DNA of 64,000 bases from Actinokineospora iranica (GCF_900101685.1 NZ_FMZZ01000021.1:1-64000), one strand, 5' to 3'. Positions 8,595 to 17,774 are shown, numbered from the stretch's first letter. A program made the numbers and translations. The notes: generated by a model not told the origin, from the letters alone.

Positions 8595-9644
8595 TCAGGC
8601 GGCGGGCGCCGCTTCGATCAGCGAGAACGGGTGCGGCGGCGGCAGGGCGCTGATCCCGGTCACGGTGAAGCCCGCTCGGGCGCAGAGGTCCTCGAAGTCC
8701 GCCCGGTCGCGTTCGCGCCCGCCGAGGTTCACGAGCATGTTGAGGTCGCTCAGGTACATGATCGGGGAGGTCGAGCCGTCCACCGCGGCGGGAAACACCG
8801 GCTCGACGATCAGGAGGCGGCCGTGGTCGGGCATCGCGGCGCGGCAGTGCCGCAGGATGGTTTCCGCGCGGTCGTCGTCCCAGTCGTGGATGACGCTCTT
8901 GAGCAGGTAGAGGTCGCCGCCGTCGGGAACCGAGGCGAAGAAGTCGCCGGTCTTGACGAGGCAGCGCTCGGCGACGCCGTGGCGCCCCAGGGTCTCTTCC
9001 GCCCGGCTGAGCCCTTCGGCGGTGTCGAAGAGGATTCCGCGCACCGCCGGGTGCTCCCGCAGGATCGCGGCGAGCAGGGTGCCGTCGCCGCCGCCGACGT
9101 CCACGACCGTGCCGAACCGGCCGAAGTCGTAGCGCGCGGGCAGCACGGCGGCGCTGGCCCGGGTGCCCTGGCTCATCGCGGCATTGAACTGGGCTGACAG
9201 CTCCGGGTTGTCCTTGAGGTAGGCGAAGAAGTCGACGCCGAAGACCTCGGTGAAGGACGGCTGGCCCGTGCGCACGCTGTCGTCCAGGTGCTCCCAGGCG
9301 CGCAGCATGGCGGGGTCGGCGAACATCCGGACGAAGGAGGCGAGCGAATCGGGCCGGTCGACGCGCAGCAGCGAGCCCGCCGGTGTCAGCGCGAACGTGC
9401 CGGGCTGGTCCTCGGCCACCAGGTCCAGCGCGGCCAGCGTCCGCAGCAGCCGACGCGTCGCCTGGACGTCCGTGCCGCGCTCGCGGGCCACCTCCGCCGC
9501 GGTCAGGCGACCGTCCCCGATCAGGTCCGCCACCCCGAGCCGCACGGCGGTGGCCACCACCTGCGCGGCCATGTGCCCGAACACCAGCTGGGCCACTTTC
9601 CCCCGGGCGGCCATGGCCTGCGCGGTCGGATCTGCTTCCGTCAC
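8595..9644 (-). CDS. SAM-dependent O-methyltransferase (plant/polyketide COMT type)
   Basis: A 349-residue protein: N-terminal winged-helix dimerisation domain (about residues 15-100), then a Rossmann methyltransferase domain. SAM motif I is VVDVGGGDG near residue 181 and the catalytic-base motif is LKSVIHDWDDD near residue 250, as in acetylserotonin and tetracenomycin-type O-methyltransferases. The frame is open far upstream, but GTG 9644 has an AGGGGG site six bases before it and gives the normal family length. It is divergent from the decarboxylase-P450 pair, suggesting a small metabolic cluster. The substrate is probably a phenol or hydroxyl group (inference). Confidence 0.88.
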   Translation of the reverse strand: MTEADPTAQAMAARGKVAQLVFGHMAAQVVATAVRLGVADLIGDGRLTAAEVARERGTDVQATRRLLRTLAALDLVAEDQPGTFALTPAGSLLRVDRPDSLASFVRMFADPAMLRAWEHLDDSVRTGQPSFTEVFGVDFFAYLKDNPELSAQFNAAMSQGTRASAAVLPARYDFGRFGTVVDVGGGDGTLLAAILREHPAVRGILFDTAEGLSRAEETLGRHGVAERCLVKTGDFFASVPDGGDLYLLKSVIHDWDDDRAETILRHCRAAMPDHGRLLIVEPVFPAAVDGSTSPIMYLSDLNMLVNLGGRERDRADFEDLCARAGFTVTGISALPPPHPFSLIEAAPAA

Positions 9645-9944
9645 GATGTACCCCCTGTGGTCGCTTCTCCCTACCGTCATACCGTAACGACAACCGTTGT
9701 CAAGTATCGGCCCGGGGTGGCGCCACCTGTTCGCCGACTTACTTCCTCCGAAAGAGTCGCGATTCACTCGGCCGTGCGAAGTCGTGGTCTCGGCAGGCTG
9801 ACTATTAATCTTTGGGCGACGAGACGTCCGCGGCTCTTGTGCGAAAAGAGCAGAGGCATTCACTCGATAGTGCGTATCAACTGCGCTAAACATAGTGGTG
9901 GCTTTTCTGTTCCGCGAAACCCCCGAACGAGCCCCGAGGTAGCC
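9645..9944. other. Divergent intergenic region, lower GC
   Basis: About 300 bp between the O-methyltransferase and decarboxylase starts. It is visibly richer in A+T than its surroundings, as expected for a divergent promoter region, and holds the promoter/operator described at 9676-9703. No ORF in it looks coding. Confidence 0.6.
9676..9703 (-). promoter_or_regulatory. Predicted O-methyltransferase promoter with overlapping palindrome
   Basis: On the minus strand a perfect -35 TTGACA (9703-9698) is followed after 16 bp by TATGAC (9681-9676), about 32 bp before the GTG. The -35 overlaps a perfect palindrome GACAAC-C-GTTGTC (9689-9701), which has the position and size expected of a repressor operator. 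No regulator gene is adjacent, so the binding protein is unknown. Confidence 0.55.
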
Positions 9945-11318
9945 ATGAGCCTGCAGCGTGAGATCACCGATGAGCAAGATTTGCAGATCGCCCCCGTCTT
10001 CGCGCAGCGGATCGACGAGGACGTCATCCCCAAAGGCAGACTCGCGGAGAATCCGATGCCAGCGGGTGTCGCCGCGGGCATCGTGCATTCCCGGCTGCTG
10101 CTCGACGGCCGGGCGGCGCTGAACCTCGCCACGTTCTGCACGACCGTCGCCGAGCCGGAGCTCGAACGGATCTACGCGGACACCGCGTCGATCAACCTCA
10201 TGAACCGCGAGGAGTACCCGGCGAGTTCCGACATCGAGCAGGAGTGCATCAACGCGCTCGCGAATCTGTGGCACGAGGACGACGGCCGATTCATCGGCTG
10301 CTCCACCAGCGGCAGCTCGGAGGCCGCGATGCTGGCCGGTCTGGCCATGCTGCGCCGCTGGCGGGAGCAGGGCGGAACGGGCAAACCCAATATGGTGTTC
10401 GGCTCCCACGTCCACGTCTGCTGGCCGAAGTTCTGCAACTTCTGGGACGTGGAGGCGCGGATGGTGCCGCTCGCGGAGGGGCGCACGATTCTCGACCCCG
10501 CGCTTACCGCCGAGGCGGTAGACGAGAACACGATCGGCGTCGTCGCGGTGCTCGGCAGCACCCAGGACGGGCGCTACGACCCGGTCGCGGAGATCGCCGC
10601 CGCCCTCGACGCCGTGGCGGCGGACCGGGGCATCGATGTGCCGCTGCACGTCGACGCGGCGAGCGGCGGGTTCGTCGCGCCGTTCCTCGACCTCGACTTC
10701 GCCTGGGACTTCGCGCTGCCCAGGGTGGTGTCGATCAACGCGTCCGGGCACAAGTTCGGCCTCGTTTACCCGGGGTCCGGATGGTGCCTGTGGCGCGACC
10801 CCGAGTACCTGCCGCAGTCGCTCGTCTTCGACTGCAACGTGCTCGGCGGCCACCACCCCACGTTCACGCTGAACTTCTCCCGGCCCGCTTCCGGGGTGAT
10901 CGCGCAGTACTACCAGTTCCTGCGCAACGGGCTCGCGGGCTTCCAGCTGATCGCGCAGCGGTGCCAAGAGGTGGCGCGGCAAGTCGCGAAGGGCGTCGCG
11001 GCCGCCGGGCCGTACGACGTGCTCAGCGACGGCGAGGACCTGCCGGTGGTGGCCTTCCGCCTGCACGACCCGGAAGACGTCGGCTTCACCGTCTACCACC
11101 TGTCCGAGGCGCTCAAGAGCGACGGCTGGCACGTGCCCGCCTACAGCCTGCCGCCCAACCTGGAGCACGTGCACGTGCTCCGCGTCGTGTGCAGGCAGGG
11201 GTTCACCCTCGACCTCGCCGGGAAGTTCCTCGAAAGCCTCGCCAAGCACACCGAGCGGCTGACCAAGCACCCGTTCCCCCTGCCCGACGTCGCGACCGCG
11301 CTGACCTACACGGACTGA
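9945..11318 (+). CDS. gadB: PLP-dependent decarboxylase, glutamate decarboxylase family
   Basis: A 457-residue group II PLP decarboxylase. The lysine that forms the Schiff base is in SINASGHKFGLVYPG (Lys near 269). The upstream DVPLHVDAASGGF segment supplies the cofactor-binding Asp. CSTSGSSEAAMLAGL and NREEYPASSDIE are typical of GadA/GadB. Length matches E. coli GadB (466). ATG 9945 has GAGG nine bases upstream. Family knowledge predicts glutamate to GABA, but the tight link (3-base gap) to a P450 leaves open a dedicated biosynthetic substrate. Confidence 0.9.
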   Translation: MSLQREITDEQDLQIAPVFAQRIDEDVIPKGRLAENPMPAGVAAGIVHSRLLLDGRAALNLATFCTTVAEPELERIYADTASINLMNREEYPASSDIEQECINALANLWHEDDGRFIGCSTSGSSEAAMLAGLAMLRRWREQGGTGKPNMVFGSHVHVCWPKFCNFWDVEARMVPLAEGRTILDPALTAEAVDENTIGVVAVLGSTQDGRYDPVAEIAAALDAVAADRGIDVPLHVDAASGGFVAPFLDLDFAWDFALPRVVSINASGHKFGLVYPGSGWCLWRDPEYLPQSLVFDCNVLGGHHPTFTLNFSRPASGVIAQYYQFLRNGLAGFQLIAQRCQEVARQVAKGVAAAGPYDVLSDGEDLPVVAFRLHDPEDVGFTVYHLSEALKSDGWHVPAYSLPPNLEHVHVLRVVCRQGFTLDLAGKFLESLAKHTERLTKHPFPLPDVATALTYTD

Positions 11319-11321
11319 CGC

Positions 11322-12500
11322 GTGGTCACGATCGCGGAGCTGCAGGCCGACCCGTACCCGGCCTACGCGCGGCTGCGCCGGGACGAGCCGGTCAGCTGGG
11401 TGCCGGAGGCGCGCCAGTGGCTGGTGACCGGCTGGGACGACGTGCACACGGTCCTGACGGACACGGCGCGGTTCACCACCGACCAGCCCGGGTCGCCGCT
11501 GCTCGGCCTGTGCGGCGGGCCGCCGATGCTGCTGCGTGAGGGCGAGTCCCACCAGGACGTGCGGGAGGCGTTCCAGCACGACTACGCCGCCCACCGGGTG
11601 ACCGACCACGTGGACACGGTCGTCCGCCCGGTCGCCCACCAGGTCGCCGACGAGGTGTTCCCGTCCGGCCGGGCCGACCTGGCCGGGGACTACTTCGAAC
11701 CGGTCGCGGTGACCGCCGTGACCAGGCTGTTCGGGCTCGACGTCGGCGGCGCGGACACGATGCGCCACTGGGGGGAGGCGCTGGCGAACGTGGCGAACGA
11801 CTTCGGCCGCGACCCGACGGTGCACTCGGCGGCGGCAGAGGCGCTGTCCGAGGACAGGGGCGTGACCGCGCTCGTCAAGCGGCTACGCGGGCAGCCGGAC
11901 GGGTCGGGCATCTCCCACCTCCTGCACGCGAACCGCCGCCCCGGCGACCCCCGACCGGAGGCGGACGTGCTGCCGGTGCTCAAGCACCTCGCGCTGAGCA
12001 CCCTCGAACCCGGCTGGCTGGCGGGCTGGACCCTGGCGGCGCTGTGGGCGGCGCCGGACCAGCTCACCGCCGTCCGCGCCGACAGGTCACTGCTCGGCGT
12101 GGCGGTGTACGAGGCACTGCGGTGGAGCGCACCCGTCGGCGTCCTGGGCAGGCGCACGACCTGCCCGGTGACTCTGGGCGGCCAAGCCATCCCAGCGGAC
12201 AGCATGATCGCCGCCGCCATCGCCTCAGCGAACCGCGACGAGACGGCGTTCACCGAGCCCGAGCGTTTCGACCTGCACCGCGACGTCCGTTTGCACCTCG
12301 GATTCGGCACCGGTCCACACCACTGCCCGGCGCACCCGCTGGTCACCGCCGTGGCCCGCACGGCACTGGACGTGCTGTTCGACCGCCTACCCGGCGTGCG
12401 CCCAGCACCCGGTTGGCAGGCGGCGCCGCACGGCTGGAAGCTGCGGCTACCGGGGCCGCTCGCGGCAGTGTGGGACGCGACAGCCCAGCGGGCATCCTGA
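11322..12500 (+). CDS. Cytochrome P450 with atypical I-helix
   Basis: A 392-residue bacterial P450. The heme-ligand loop FGTGPHHCPA keeps FGxGxHxC with the cysteine ligand; the final Gly is Ala. ExxR is YEALRW and the C-helix His/Arg are in SHQDVREAF. The oxygen-activating I-helix motif, normally AGxE/DTT, reads STLEPGWLAG: the acidic residue may persist but the conserved Thr is replaced by Pro. That is unusual and recalls peroxygenase-type P450s, so chemistry may be non-standard (inference). GTG start follows the decarboxylase stop after 3 bases, so the two are surely co-transcribed. Confidence 0.88.
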   Translation: MVTIAELQADPYPAYARLRRDEPVSWVPEARQWLVTGWDDVHTVLTDTARFTTDQPGSPLLGLCGGPPMLLREGESHQDVREAFQHDYAAHRVTDHVDTVVRPVAHQVADEVFPSGRADLAGDYFEPVAVTAVTRLFGLDVGGADTMRHWGEALANVANDFGRDPTVHSAAAEALSEDRGVTALVKRLRGQPDGSGISHLLHANRRPGDPRPEADVLPVLKHLALSTLEPGWLAGWTLAALWAAPDQLTAVRADRSLLGVAVYEALRWSAPVGVLGRRTTCPVTLGGQAIPADSMIAAAIASANRDETAFTEPERFDLHRDVRLHLGFGTGPHHCPAHPLVTAVARTALDVLFDRLPGVRPAPGWQAAPHGWKLRLPGPLAAVWDATAQRAS

Positions 12501-12520
12501 CCGGGCAGGCCAACACATGA

Positions 12521-12561
12521 CGAACGGCCGGTTCTGCGCTGGTGGCGGAACCGGCCGTTCG
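12521..12561. repeat. Hairpin repeat copy 1 (probable terminator after the P450)
   Basis: A perfect 14-bp inverted repeat (12521-12534 with 12548-12561, arm CGAACGGCCGGTTC) with a 13-base loop, 20 bases after the P450 stop. There is no T-run. The same ~41-base sequence, loop included, recurs at 13287-13328 in the same orientation with two mismatches. Confidence 0.75.
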
Positions 12562-12778
12562 CTGTGATCACGGTCGCAGTCGGTCTGAGTGACCAAAACG
12601 GGTCTGGGGTCGGGACGCAGTGCCGATCACAGCCATTTTGGGGATGGCATGGCGACAAGTAGGGGCCGGTTGCAGCCCACTTCCCGAAACTCCTGGCGTG
12701 GCCGGATGCTCAGGGTATGGGCGACAAGTGGGTGTTGAAGTGCTCGTCGCTGGAGACGCCCTCAATGGCCATCGGCTG

Positions 12779-13114
12779 ATGTTCTGTGATGGGATGACTT
12801 CGACGTTGTACGGGGGCTTGATGGGGGTGCTAATGATCGATCGCGACGGTCGCGAGGAGTACGTGTCCAGCCTGATCAGTGAGTTGCTGCCATTTGATAC
12901 TGCGTTCGCGGTCTTGGGCTGCGCGAGGTTCCGCAACCTGGTGGATGTGCTTGGCAGGCTCGGACGCGACGACGCTGCGGCAATAGAAGGTCTCCTGCGC
13001 GAGGCGGTCGTTGAGCTGGAACCACATAAGTTGGAGTGGTTGGCAGAGGGCGCCGAGTCACCTGCTGGATTCTTGGTCAGCAGAGTGCGACGTGCCTACG
13101 AGGAGCAGTCCTGA
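12779..13114 (+). CDS. Hypothetical protein
   Basis: A 111-residue ORF (from ATG 12779; ATG 12794 is an alternative, and the frame is open back to 12620). Composition is that of a soluble helical protein (ISELLPFDTAFAVLGCARF, GRDDAAAIEGLLREAVVEL). Base composition is clearly less GC-rich than the neighbours, suggesting foreign origin. No family is recognised. It overlaps a second small ORF by 23 bp, and the two lie between two near-identical hairpins. Confidence 0.45.
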   Translation: MFCDGMTSTLYGGLMGVLMIDRDGREEYVSSLISELLPFDTAFAVLGCARFRNLVDVLGRLGRDDAAAIEGLLREAVVELEPHKLEWLAEGAESPAGFLVSRVRRAYEEQS

Positions 13115-13232
13115 ACTTCCTGGCTTACCCGCAGGGGTGTTCGACGTGCGCGGCAGGGTACGAGTTGTCTGGCAGGTTGTCGATGATCGCGCCCTGCGTT
13201 TGTCAGTCAACGAGATAGGGACTCCGATGTAG
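13092..13232 (+). CDS. Small hypothetical protein, 46 residues
   Basis: An ORF from GTG 13092 to TAG 13232 that overlaps the end of the preceding ORF in another frame. The product ends FDVRGRVRVVWQVVDDRALR then LSVNEIGTPM, a sequence with the feel of a real strand-rich domain. GGAG is present near 13070-13090 only weakly. It could be the remnant of a longer gene. Function unknown. Confidence 0.35.
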   Translation: MPTRSSPELPGLPAGVFDVRGRVRVVWQVVDDRALRLSVNEIGTPM

Positions 13233-13281
13233 GTCCTTGTGGAATCATCGGGTGCCGAGCGGCTTCACCATGTATGTCGAT

Positions 13282-13332
13282 CACCACGAACGGCCGGTTC
13301 CGCGCGGGTGGCGGAACCGGCCGTTCGTGGTG
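13282..13332 (-). terminator. Hairpin repeat copy 2 (probable glnA terminator)
   Basis: A 22-bp arm inverted repeat (13282-13303 with 13311-13332) with a 7-base loop, 37 bases past the glnA stop on the minus strand. It is a second copy of the hairpin at 12521-12561, with longer arms. Very stable, no clear U-tract. Confidence 0.7.
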
Positions 13333-13369
13333 GAACCAGGTGTTCTACCAGGTCAAACCCGGTGTGCGA

Positions 13370-14794
13370 TCACACGTCGTAGTACAGGCCGAACTCGTAC
13401 GGGTGCGGGCGCAGGCGCAGCGGGTCGATCTCGTGCTCGCGCTTGAAGGCGACCCAGGTCTCGATGACGTCCGGGGTGAACACGCCGCCTTCGAGGAGGT
13501 AGTCGTGGTCGGCCTCCAGGGCGTCGAGGACCTCGCCGAGGGTGGCGGGGACCTGGGCGACCTGCTTGGCCTCCTCCGGGGGAAGCTCGTAGAGGTCCTT
13601 GTCGATCGGGGCCGGGGGCTCGATCTTGTTCTTGACGCCGTCCAGGCCCGCCATCACGATCGCGGCGAAGGCGAGGTACGGGTTGCCCGAGGAGTCGGGG
13701 CAGCGGAACTCGACGCGCTTGGCCTTGGCGTTGTTGCCGGTGATCGGGATGCGCACGCAGGCGGAGCGGTTGCGCTGGGAGTAGACCAGGCTGACCGGGG
13801 CCTCGTAGCCGGGCACCAGGCGGTGGTAGGAGTTCACCGTGGGGTTGGTGAACGCCAGCAGGCTGGGCGCGTGCGCCAGCAGGCCGCCGATGTAGTGGCG
13901 CGCGGTGTCGGACAGGCCCGCGTAGCCGGACTCGTCGTGGAACAGCGGCGTGCCGTCCTTCCACAGCGACGAGTGCACGTGCATACCGGAGCCGTTGTCA
14001 CCGAAGAGCGGCTTGGGCATGAACGTCGCGGACTTGTCCGCCTGCCACGCGGTGTTCTTGATGATGTACTTGAACAGCTGCAGGTCGTCCGCGGCGTGCA
14101 GCAGCGTGTTGAACCGGTAGTTGATCTCGGTCTGGCCCGCGGTGCCGACCTCGTGGTGCGCGCGCTCGACGGTGAAGCCCGCGCCCTGCATATTCAGCAC
14201 CATCTGGTCGCGCAGGTCGGCGAAGTGGTCGACCGGCGGGACCGGGAAGTAGCCGCCCTTGAAGCGGGTCTTGTAGCCCTTGTTGTTGCCGTCCTCGTGC
14301 GCCCCGGTGTTCCACCAGCCCTCGACCGAGTCGATCTCGTGGAACGAGCCGTTCTCGGTGTAGTCGAAGCGGATCGAGTCGAAGATGTAGAACTCGGCCT
14401 CGGGACCGAAGTACGCGGCGTCGGCGATGCCGGACTCGGCGATGTAGAGCTCGGCCTTGCGCGCGATGTTGCGCGGGTCACGGGTGTAGGCCTCGCGGGT
14501 GAACGGGTCGTGCACGAAGAAGTTGACGATCAACGTCTTCTCGATGCGGAACGGGTCGATCCGTGCGGTGTACGGGTCGGGCAGCAGCAGCATGTCCGAC
14601 TCGTGGATCGACTGGAAACCGCGAACCGACGACCCGTCGAAGGCGAGGCCCTCGGTGAAGGCGTCCTCGTCGAACGCGCTTGCGGGGAGGGTGAAGTGCT
14701 GCATGACGCCCGGGAGGTCGCAGAACCGGACGTCCACGAACTTCACGTCCTCATCGGCGATGAAGCGCAGGACCTCGTCGGAAGAGTTGAACAC
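13370..14794 (-). CDS. glnA: Type I glutamine synthetase
   Basis: A 474-residue GSI-beta enzyme making glutamine from glutamate, ammonia and ATP. Visible motifs: FDGSSVRGF near residue 53, the metal ligands in [24 protein letters not shown], the [10 protein letters not shown] catalytic block, and NRSACVRIP. The adenylylation tyrosine is Tyr402 in [11 protein letters not shown], so it is a substrate for the GlnE encoded at 2086-5085. ATG at 14794. It ends close to a stable hairpin. The upstream gene diverges from it. Confidence 0.98.
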   Translation of the reverse strand: MFNSSDEVLRFIADEDVKFVDVRFCDLPGVMQHFTLPASAFDEDAFTEGLAFDGSSVRGFQSIHESDMLLLPDPYTARIDPFRIEKTLIVNFFVHDPFTREAYTRDPRNIARKAELYIAESGIADAAYFGPEAEFYIFDSIRFDYTENGSFHEIDSVEGWWNTGAHEDGNNKGYKTRFKGGYFPVPPVDHFADLRDQMVLNMQGAGFTVERAHHEVGTAGQTEINYRFNTLLHAADDLQLFKYIIKNTAWQADKSATFMPKPLFGDNGSGMHVHSSLWKDGTPLFHDESGYAGLSDTARHYIGGLLAHAPSLLAFTNPTVNSYHRLVPGYEAPVSLVYSQRNRSACVRIPITGNNAKAKRVEFRCPDSSGNPYLAFAAIVMAGLDGVKNKIEPPAPIDKDLYELPPEEAKQVAQVPATLGEVLDALEADHDYLLEGGVFTPDVIETWVAFKREHEIDPLRLRPHPYEFGLYYDV

Positions 14795-15030
14795 GCTTGT
14801 TGACTCCTTCGTCTACTCTGCCGGCCGCGACCGGCCCACCGCGCGAGCGGGCAGCCGTTCCTGCCGGCGATCACGGCGGCATGGCCGTGCCCGCTCTGCG
14901 TGATGACGCTAAGAGTGTGGTGTTGCCCGCCAATCACCCCCATGTTTCACGGGTGTTAACGAGACCTGTTAGTGCACCTCGAAGCATGCCAGGTCCACTC
15001 GCCACGGTGACGCCGCCCTACGCTGGAGGG

Positions 15031-15513
15031 GTGAGCAGATGGACCGGAACCTGGTTGTCCGGGCCCGGCGCGGCCCTTGAGCCCGCCGACGGCCCACAGC
15101 GCTGGCGCGGAGAACGCCTCGGCCTGCCCGAGCGCGGGTCGGGATCGGTCGCGTCCACCGGCATCCGGCTCGGCGCGCTGGCCATCGACCTGGTGCTGGC
15201 CTCCCTGGCGACCTCGGTGTTCTTCCGCCCCGACTTCACCGACCCGGCCGTCATGCGCACCTTCAACTACTGGGCGTTGCTGACCTGGTTCGTCATCACT
15301 GTGGCGGGTGTCGCACTGGCGGGCTTCACACCGGGCAAGGCGCTGCTGGGGCTGCGGGTGGTCCGGATGGACGGAGCGCCACTGGTGGGCCCCATCCGTG
15401 CGATCCCCCGATCGGTGCTCGTGGCTCTGGTCGTCCCGGCGGCCATCACCGATCGGGACGGCCGAGGACTGCATGACAAAGCTGTCGGGACCATCGTCTT
15501 GCGCACCCGCTAG
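15031..15513 (+). CDS. RDD family membrane protein
   Basis: A 160-residue integral membrane protein. After an N-terminal cytosolic stretch comes the RDD core: RLGALAIDLVLASLATSVFF, then WFVITVAGVALAGFTPGKALLGLRVVR and a final DRDGRGLHDKAVGT segment that carries the D-R-x-x-H-D signature. About three membrane segments are visible. GTG 15031 is chosen because a -10 box TACGCT (15019-15024) ends six bases before it, implying a leaderless mRNA; ATG 14986 is an alternative. In actinobacteria RDD genes often sit beside glnA. Confidence 0.85.
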   Translation: MSRWTGTWLSGPGAALEPADGPQRWRGERLGLPERGSGSVASTGIRLGALAIDLVLASLATSVFFRPDFTDPAVMRTFNYWALLTWFVITVAGVALAGFTPGKALLGLRVVRMDGAPLVGPIRAIPRSVLVALVVPAAITDRDGRGLHDKAVGTIVLRTR

Positions 15514-15537
15514 ACGAGTAGTCGGTCAGGACCGGGG

Positions 15538-16296
15538 TCAGCGGGCCTGGGCCAGTTCGTCCACCAGTTCGCCCAGTTTGCGCGCCACTCGTTCGCTGTC
15601 GGCGGGGAAGTAGGTGACGTTGGTGTCGCCCCGCTGGTCGGTTCGGCTCAGGCCGAGGTACCGCCCGGCGTCGGTGTCGACCCAAGTGAGGCCCTGCGTG
15701 CGGCGCCGTCCCCGGTTGACGACGAAGTAGCCGTCGCCGAGCCTGGGCCTGCGGAGGATTCGCGTGGCTGCCTGTTCCTGCGCGTGGGCCCCGGTTCGTG
15801 GCGGGCGCACCACGCTGTGCGCGGCGCCGACGCTGTCCGGGGCTGTGGCCGCCCGCGGCCGGGTGATGCTCACGGACTGGCCTGGCCCGGCCTTCGCGGG
15901 CGGCAGCAGGTGCGCGGCAGCGCGGACCATCGCCTCCGGACGGAGCACCTCGAACCGCAGGGCCTGCTCTACCCGGGTCACCAGCACCGCGTGTCGGCCC
16001 GCCGTCGACGCTCGCGCGTGGAGCGGGCCGGTAGCCGCGGAACTGCCCACCACCGCGATCGCCACCTCGGGCTCGGCCAGCACCCGCAGCGCCTGTTCGA
16101 CCTCGGGGGCAAGATCCCCCGCCCGCGCGAGTCCCCGGCGGTGGAGATCGTCGCGGACCGCGCCGACGAGGCGCAGGCGGTCCGCCACGTGGTCGCCGAA
16201 GCTGTGGATCTGAAAGGGGAACTGGCGGCAGTTGATCCCGAGTCCCTGGGACAGGACGTCAACCGCGGCGAAGGACAGGTCGAACGAGGCGATCAT
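15538..16296 (-). CDS. EspG-like ESX secretion-associated protein
   Basis: A 252-residue protein resembling the EspG family, the cytosolic chaperones that bind PE/PPE-type ESX substrates. Supporting features are the overall length, the mixed alpha/beta pattern and the ending YFPADSERVARKLGELVDEL. The ATG overlaps the stop of the PPE-like gene (ATGA), which fits a chaperone-substrate pair. Assignment is by family resemblance and context rather than a discrete motif. Confidence 0.75.
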   Translation of the reverse strand: MIASFDLSFAAVDVLSQGLGINCRQFPFQIHSFGDHVADRLRLVGAVRDDLHRRGLARAGDLAPEVEQALRVLAEPEVAIAVVGSSAATGPLHARASTAGRHAVLVTRVEQALRFEVLRPEAMVRAAAHLLPPAKAGPGQSVSITRPRAATAPDSVGAAHSVVRPPRTGAHAQEQAATRILRRPRLGDGYFVVNRGRRRTQGLTWVDTDAGRYLGLSRTDQRGDTNVTYFPADSERVARKLGELVDELAQAR

Positions 16297-17774
16297 TGCC
16301 CGATGACCGGGGGCGCGGTGATCTCGTCGGTGCCGAACAGGTCGTCCGGGTCGGCTTCGACCAGGTACGACGGGCGTTGGTGCTCGGTGTCCTCGCCGCC
16401 TTGACCGGCGCCGCCGCCCCCGCCCATGCCGCCTGCGCCGCCACGCCCGCCGCCCGCCGAGCCGCCGCCCGCGGGACCGCCGCCGCGACCGGCCGCGTGC
16501 TCGGCGGCCAAGGCTCCCGCCCCGGCTCGCGGTCCACCGGCCGTGGGCCCAGGGCCGCCCGTCCCGGGGCCGGGTCCACCGGTCCCCGGCCCGAACCCGC
16601 TGCCCCCGCGTGGGCCGAATCCCCCGCTTGGCCGGGCGCCCGCGCCGAATCCGCCCGCCGAACCCTGGCGCGGGCCGCCAGGTCCGGCTCCGCGCCCCGC
16701 GCCTCTCCGGTCCGCCTGCTGGTCACCGCCGCCAAGACCGGCGATCGGGAGTCCGCCGAGTGGCGGGGAGAACTCGCCCGGTCTGCCCGAGGACGTGATC
16801 GGGCGTCCCGCCTGGTTCGCCTGCCCCTGCTCGAATCCCTGGGCGGACACCGCCGCCGGGGGCACGCTGGTCACCGAGTCCGGGCCGCCGGTCCCCACCG
16901 ACGACGGTCCGGCGACCTGGCTGGGCACGAACGCCCCGCCCGGCTCACGGGACTTCGGCGGCGGCGACGGCGGTCCCGGCGGCTCCACCGGCGGCGTGCT
17001 GCCCGCGCCCATCACCGGCGGCGTGGCGAAGGCGGGCATGGTGCTCGCGCCCGCCATGCTCTGGTCGTATCCCGACGCGACCTGCGCGGCTTCCTCATGG
17101 GCCCGCTGGCTGCGCTCGTAGGTCGCCATGTGCTCTTCGTACTTCGTGGCTCGCTCGACCGGATCGGTGATCGTCCCCAGCTCGGCGTTGGCGGCGTCGA
17201 CGTCGAAATCGACCGGATCGGGCATCGCGCGGGCCGTGGACAGCGCGTCCGCGTGCAACTGCGCCTGCCTGCCCGCCAGTTGCGCGCTGGTCCCGGCCTG
17301 GCCGACGTAGTTGCCAACATCGGCCATGAACTGCCGAGCGGCAGTGCCCGACGTCCCTTCCCAGGTGGACTCGCTGGCGGCGATAGCGCCGCTGAACTGC
17401 CGCTGAAAACCGATCATCCACTCGCCGAGGCCCACCCAGGCGTCGCCGACTCGGCCGACCTCACCCGGGTCGGCATCCTCCATGACATTGTTTTTGAGAT
17501 CGCTGTGCGGGATAGCGAGGTAATTCATGCCGGGAATCGAGGGCGCGGCTCGCATGTGACCCCCTTGAGACAGGATGCCCGCCTCGGCGGCCATCCGGTC
17601 GCGCACCTGGTCGTTGACCATGCTCTCGCGGTGCAACTGCGCCATGAGCTCACCGAAGAGCCCGTCGCCGTAGCGGTTCCGCAATTCCCGATCGACTTGC
17701 TGCTCAACCTCGGCGCGCAAATCCCCCTGCGACCGCACCGAGCCGACCTCGTTGACTACTGGCTTAGGCCCCAC
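16293..17774 (-). CDS. PPE/WXG-like ESX substrate with glycine-rich tail
   Basis: A 493-residue protein. The N-terminal ~240 residues are helical with a WxG turn (ASESTWEGTSGTAA near residue 138), typical of WXG100/PPE-related ESX substrates. Residues ~260-460 are Pro- and Gly-rich low complexity. It ends SYLVEADPDDLFGTDEI then TAPPVIGQ, a tail seen on homologues in Pseudonocardiales. It starts 9 bases after the lipoprotein stop and overlaps the EspG gene by four bases, so the three are in one operon. Confidence 0.75.
   Translation of the reverse strand: MGPKPVVNEVGSVRSQGDLRAEVEQQVDRELRNRYGDGLFGELMAQLHRESMVNDQVRDRMAAEAGILSQGGHMRAAPSIPGMNYLAIPHSDLKNNVMEDADPGEVGRVGDAWVGLGEWMIGFQRQFSGAIAASESTWEGTSGTAARQFMADVGNYVGQAGTSAQLAGRQAQLHADALSTARAMPDPVDFDVDAANAELGTITDPVERATKYEEHMATYERSQRAHEEAAQVASGYDQSMAGASTMPAFATPPVMGAGSTPPVEPPGPPSPPPKSREPGGAFVPSQVAGPSSVGTGGPDSVTSVPPAAVSAQGFEQGQANQAGRPITSSGRPGEFSPPLGGLPIAGLGGGDQQADRRGAGRGAGPGGPRQGSAGGFGAGARPSGGFGPRGGSGFGPGTGGPGPGTGGPGPTAGGPRAGAGALAAEHAAGRGGGPAGGGSAGGGRGGAGGMGGGGGAGQGGEDTEHQRPSYLVEADPDDLFGTDEITAPPVIGQ

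Noticed and set aside
8595-11825. A 1076-codon open frame on the minus strand running through the decarboxylase gene and beyond
   Set aside because: Only the first-third coordinates (8595-9644) encode a recognisable protein; the rest is antisense to the decarboxylase and P450 and is open because of high GC.
12620-12778. Upstream extension of the hypothetical ORF at 12779 to ATG 12620
   Set aside because: The extra 53 residues have mixed composition and no ribosome-binding site; ATG 12779 or 12794 is more plausible.
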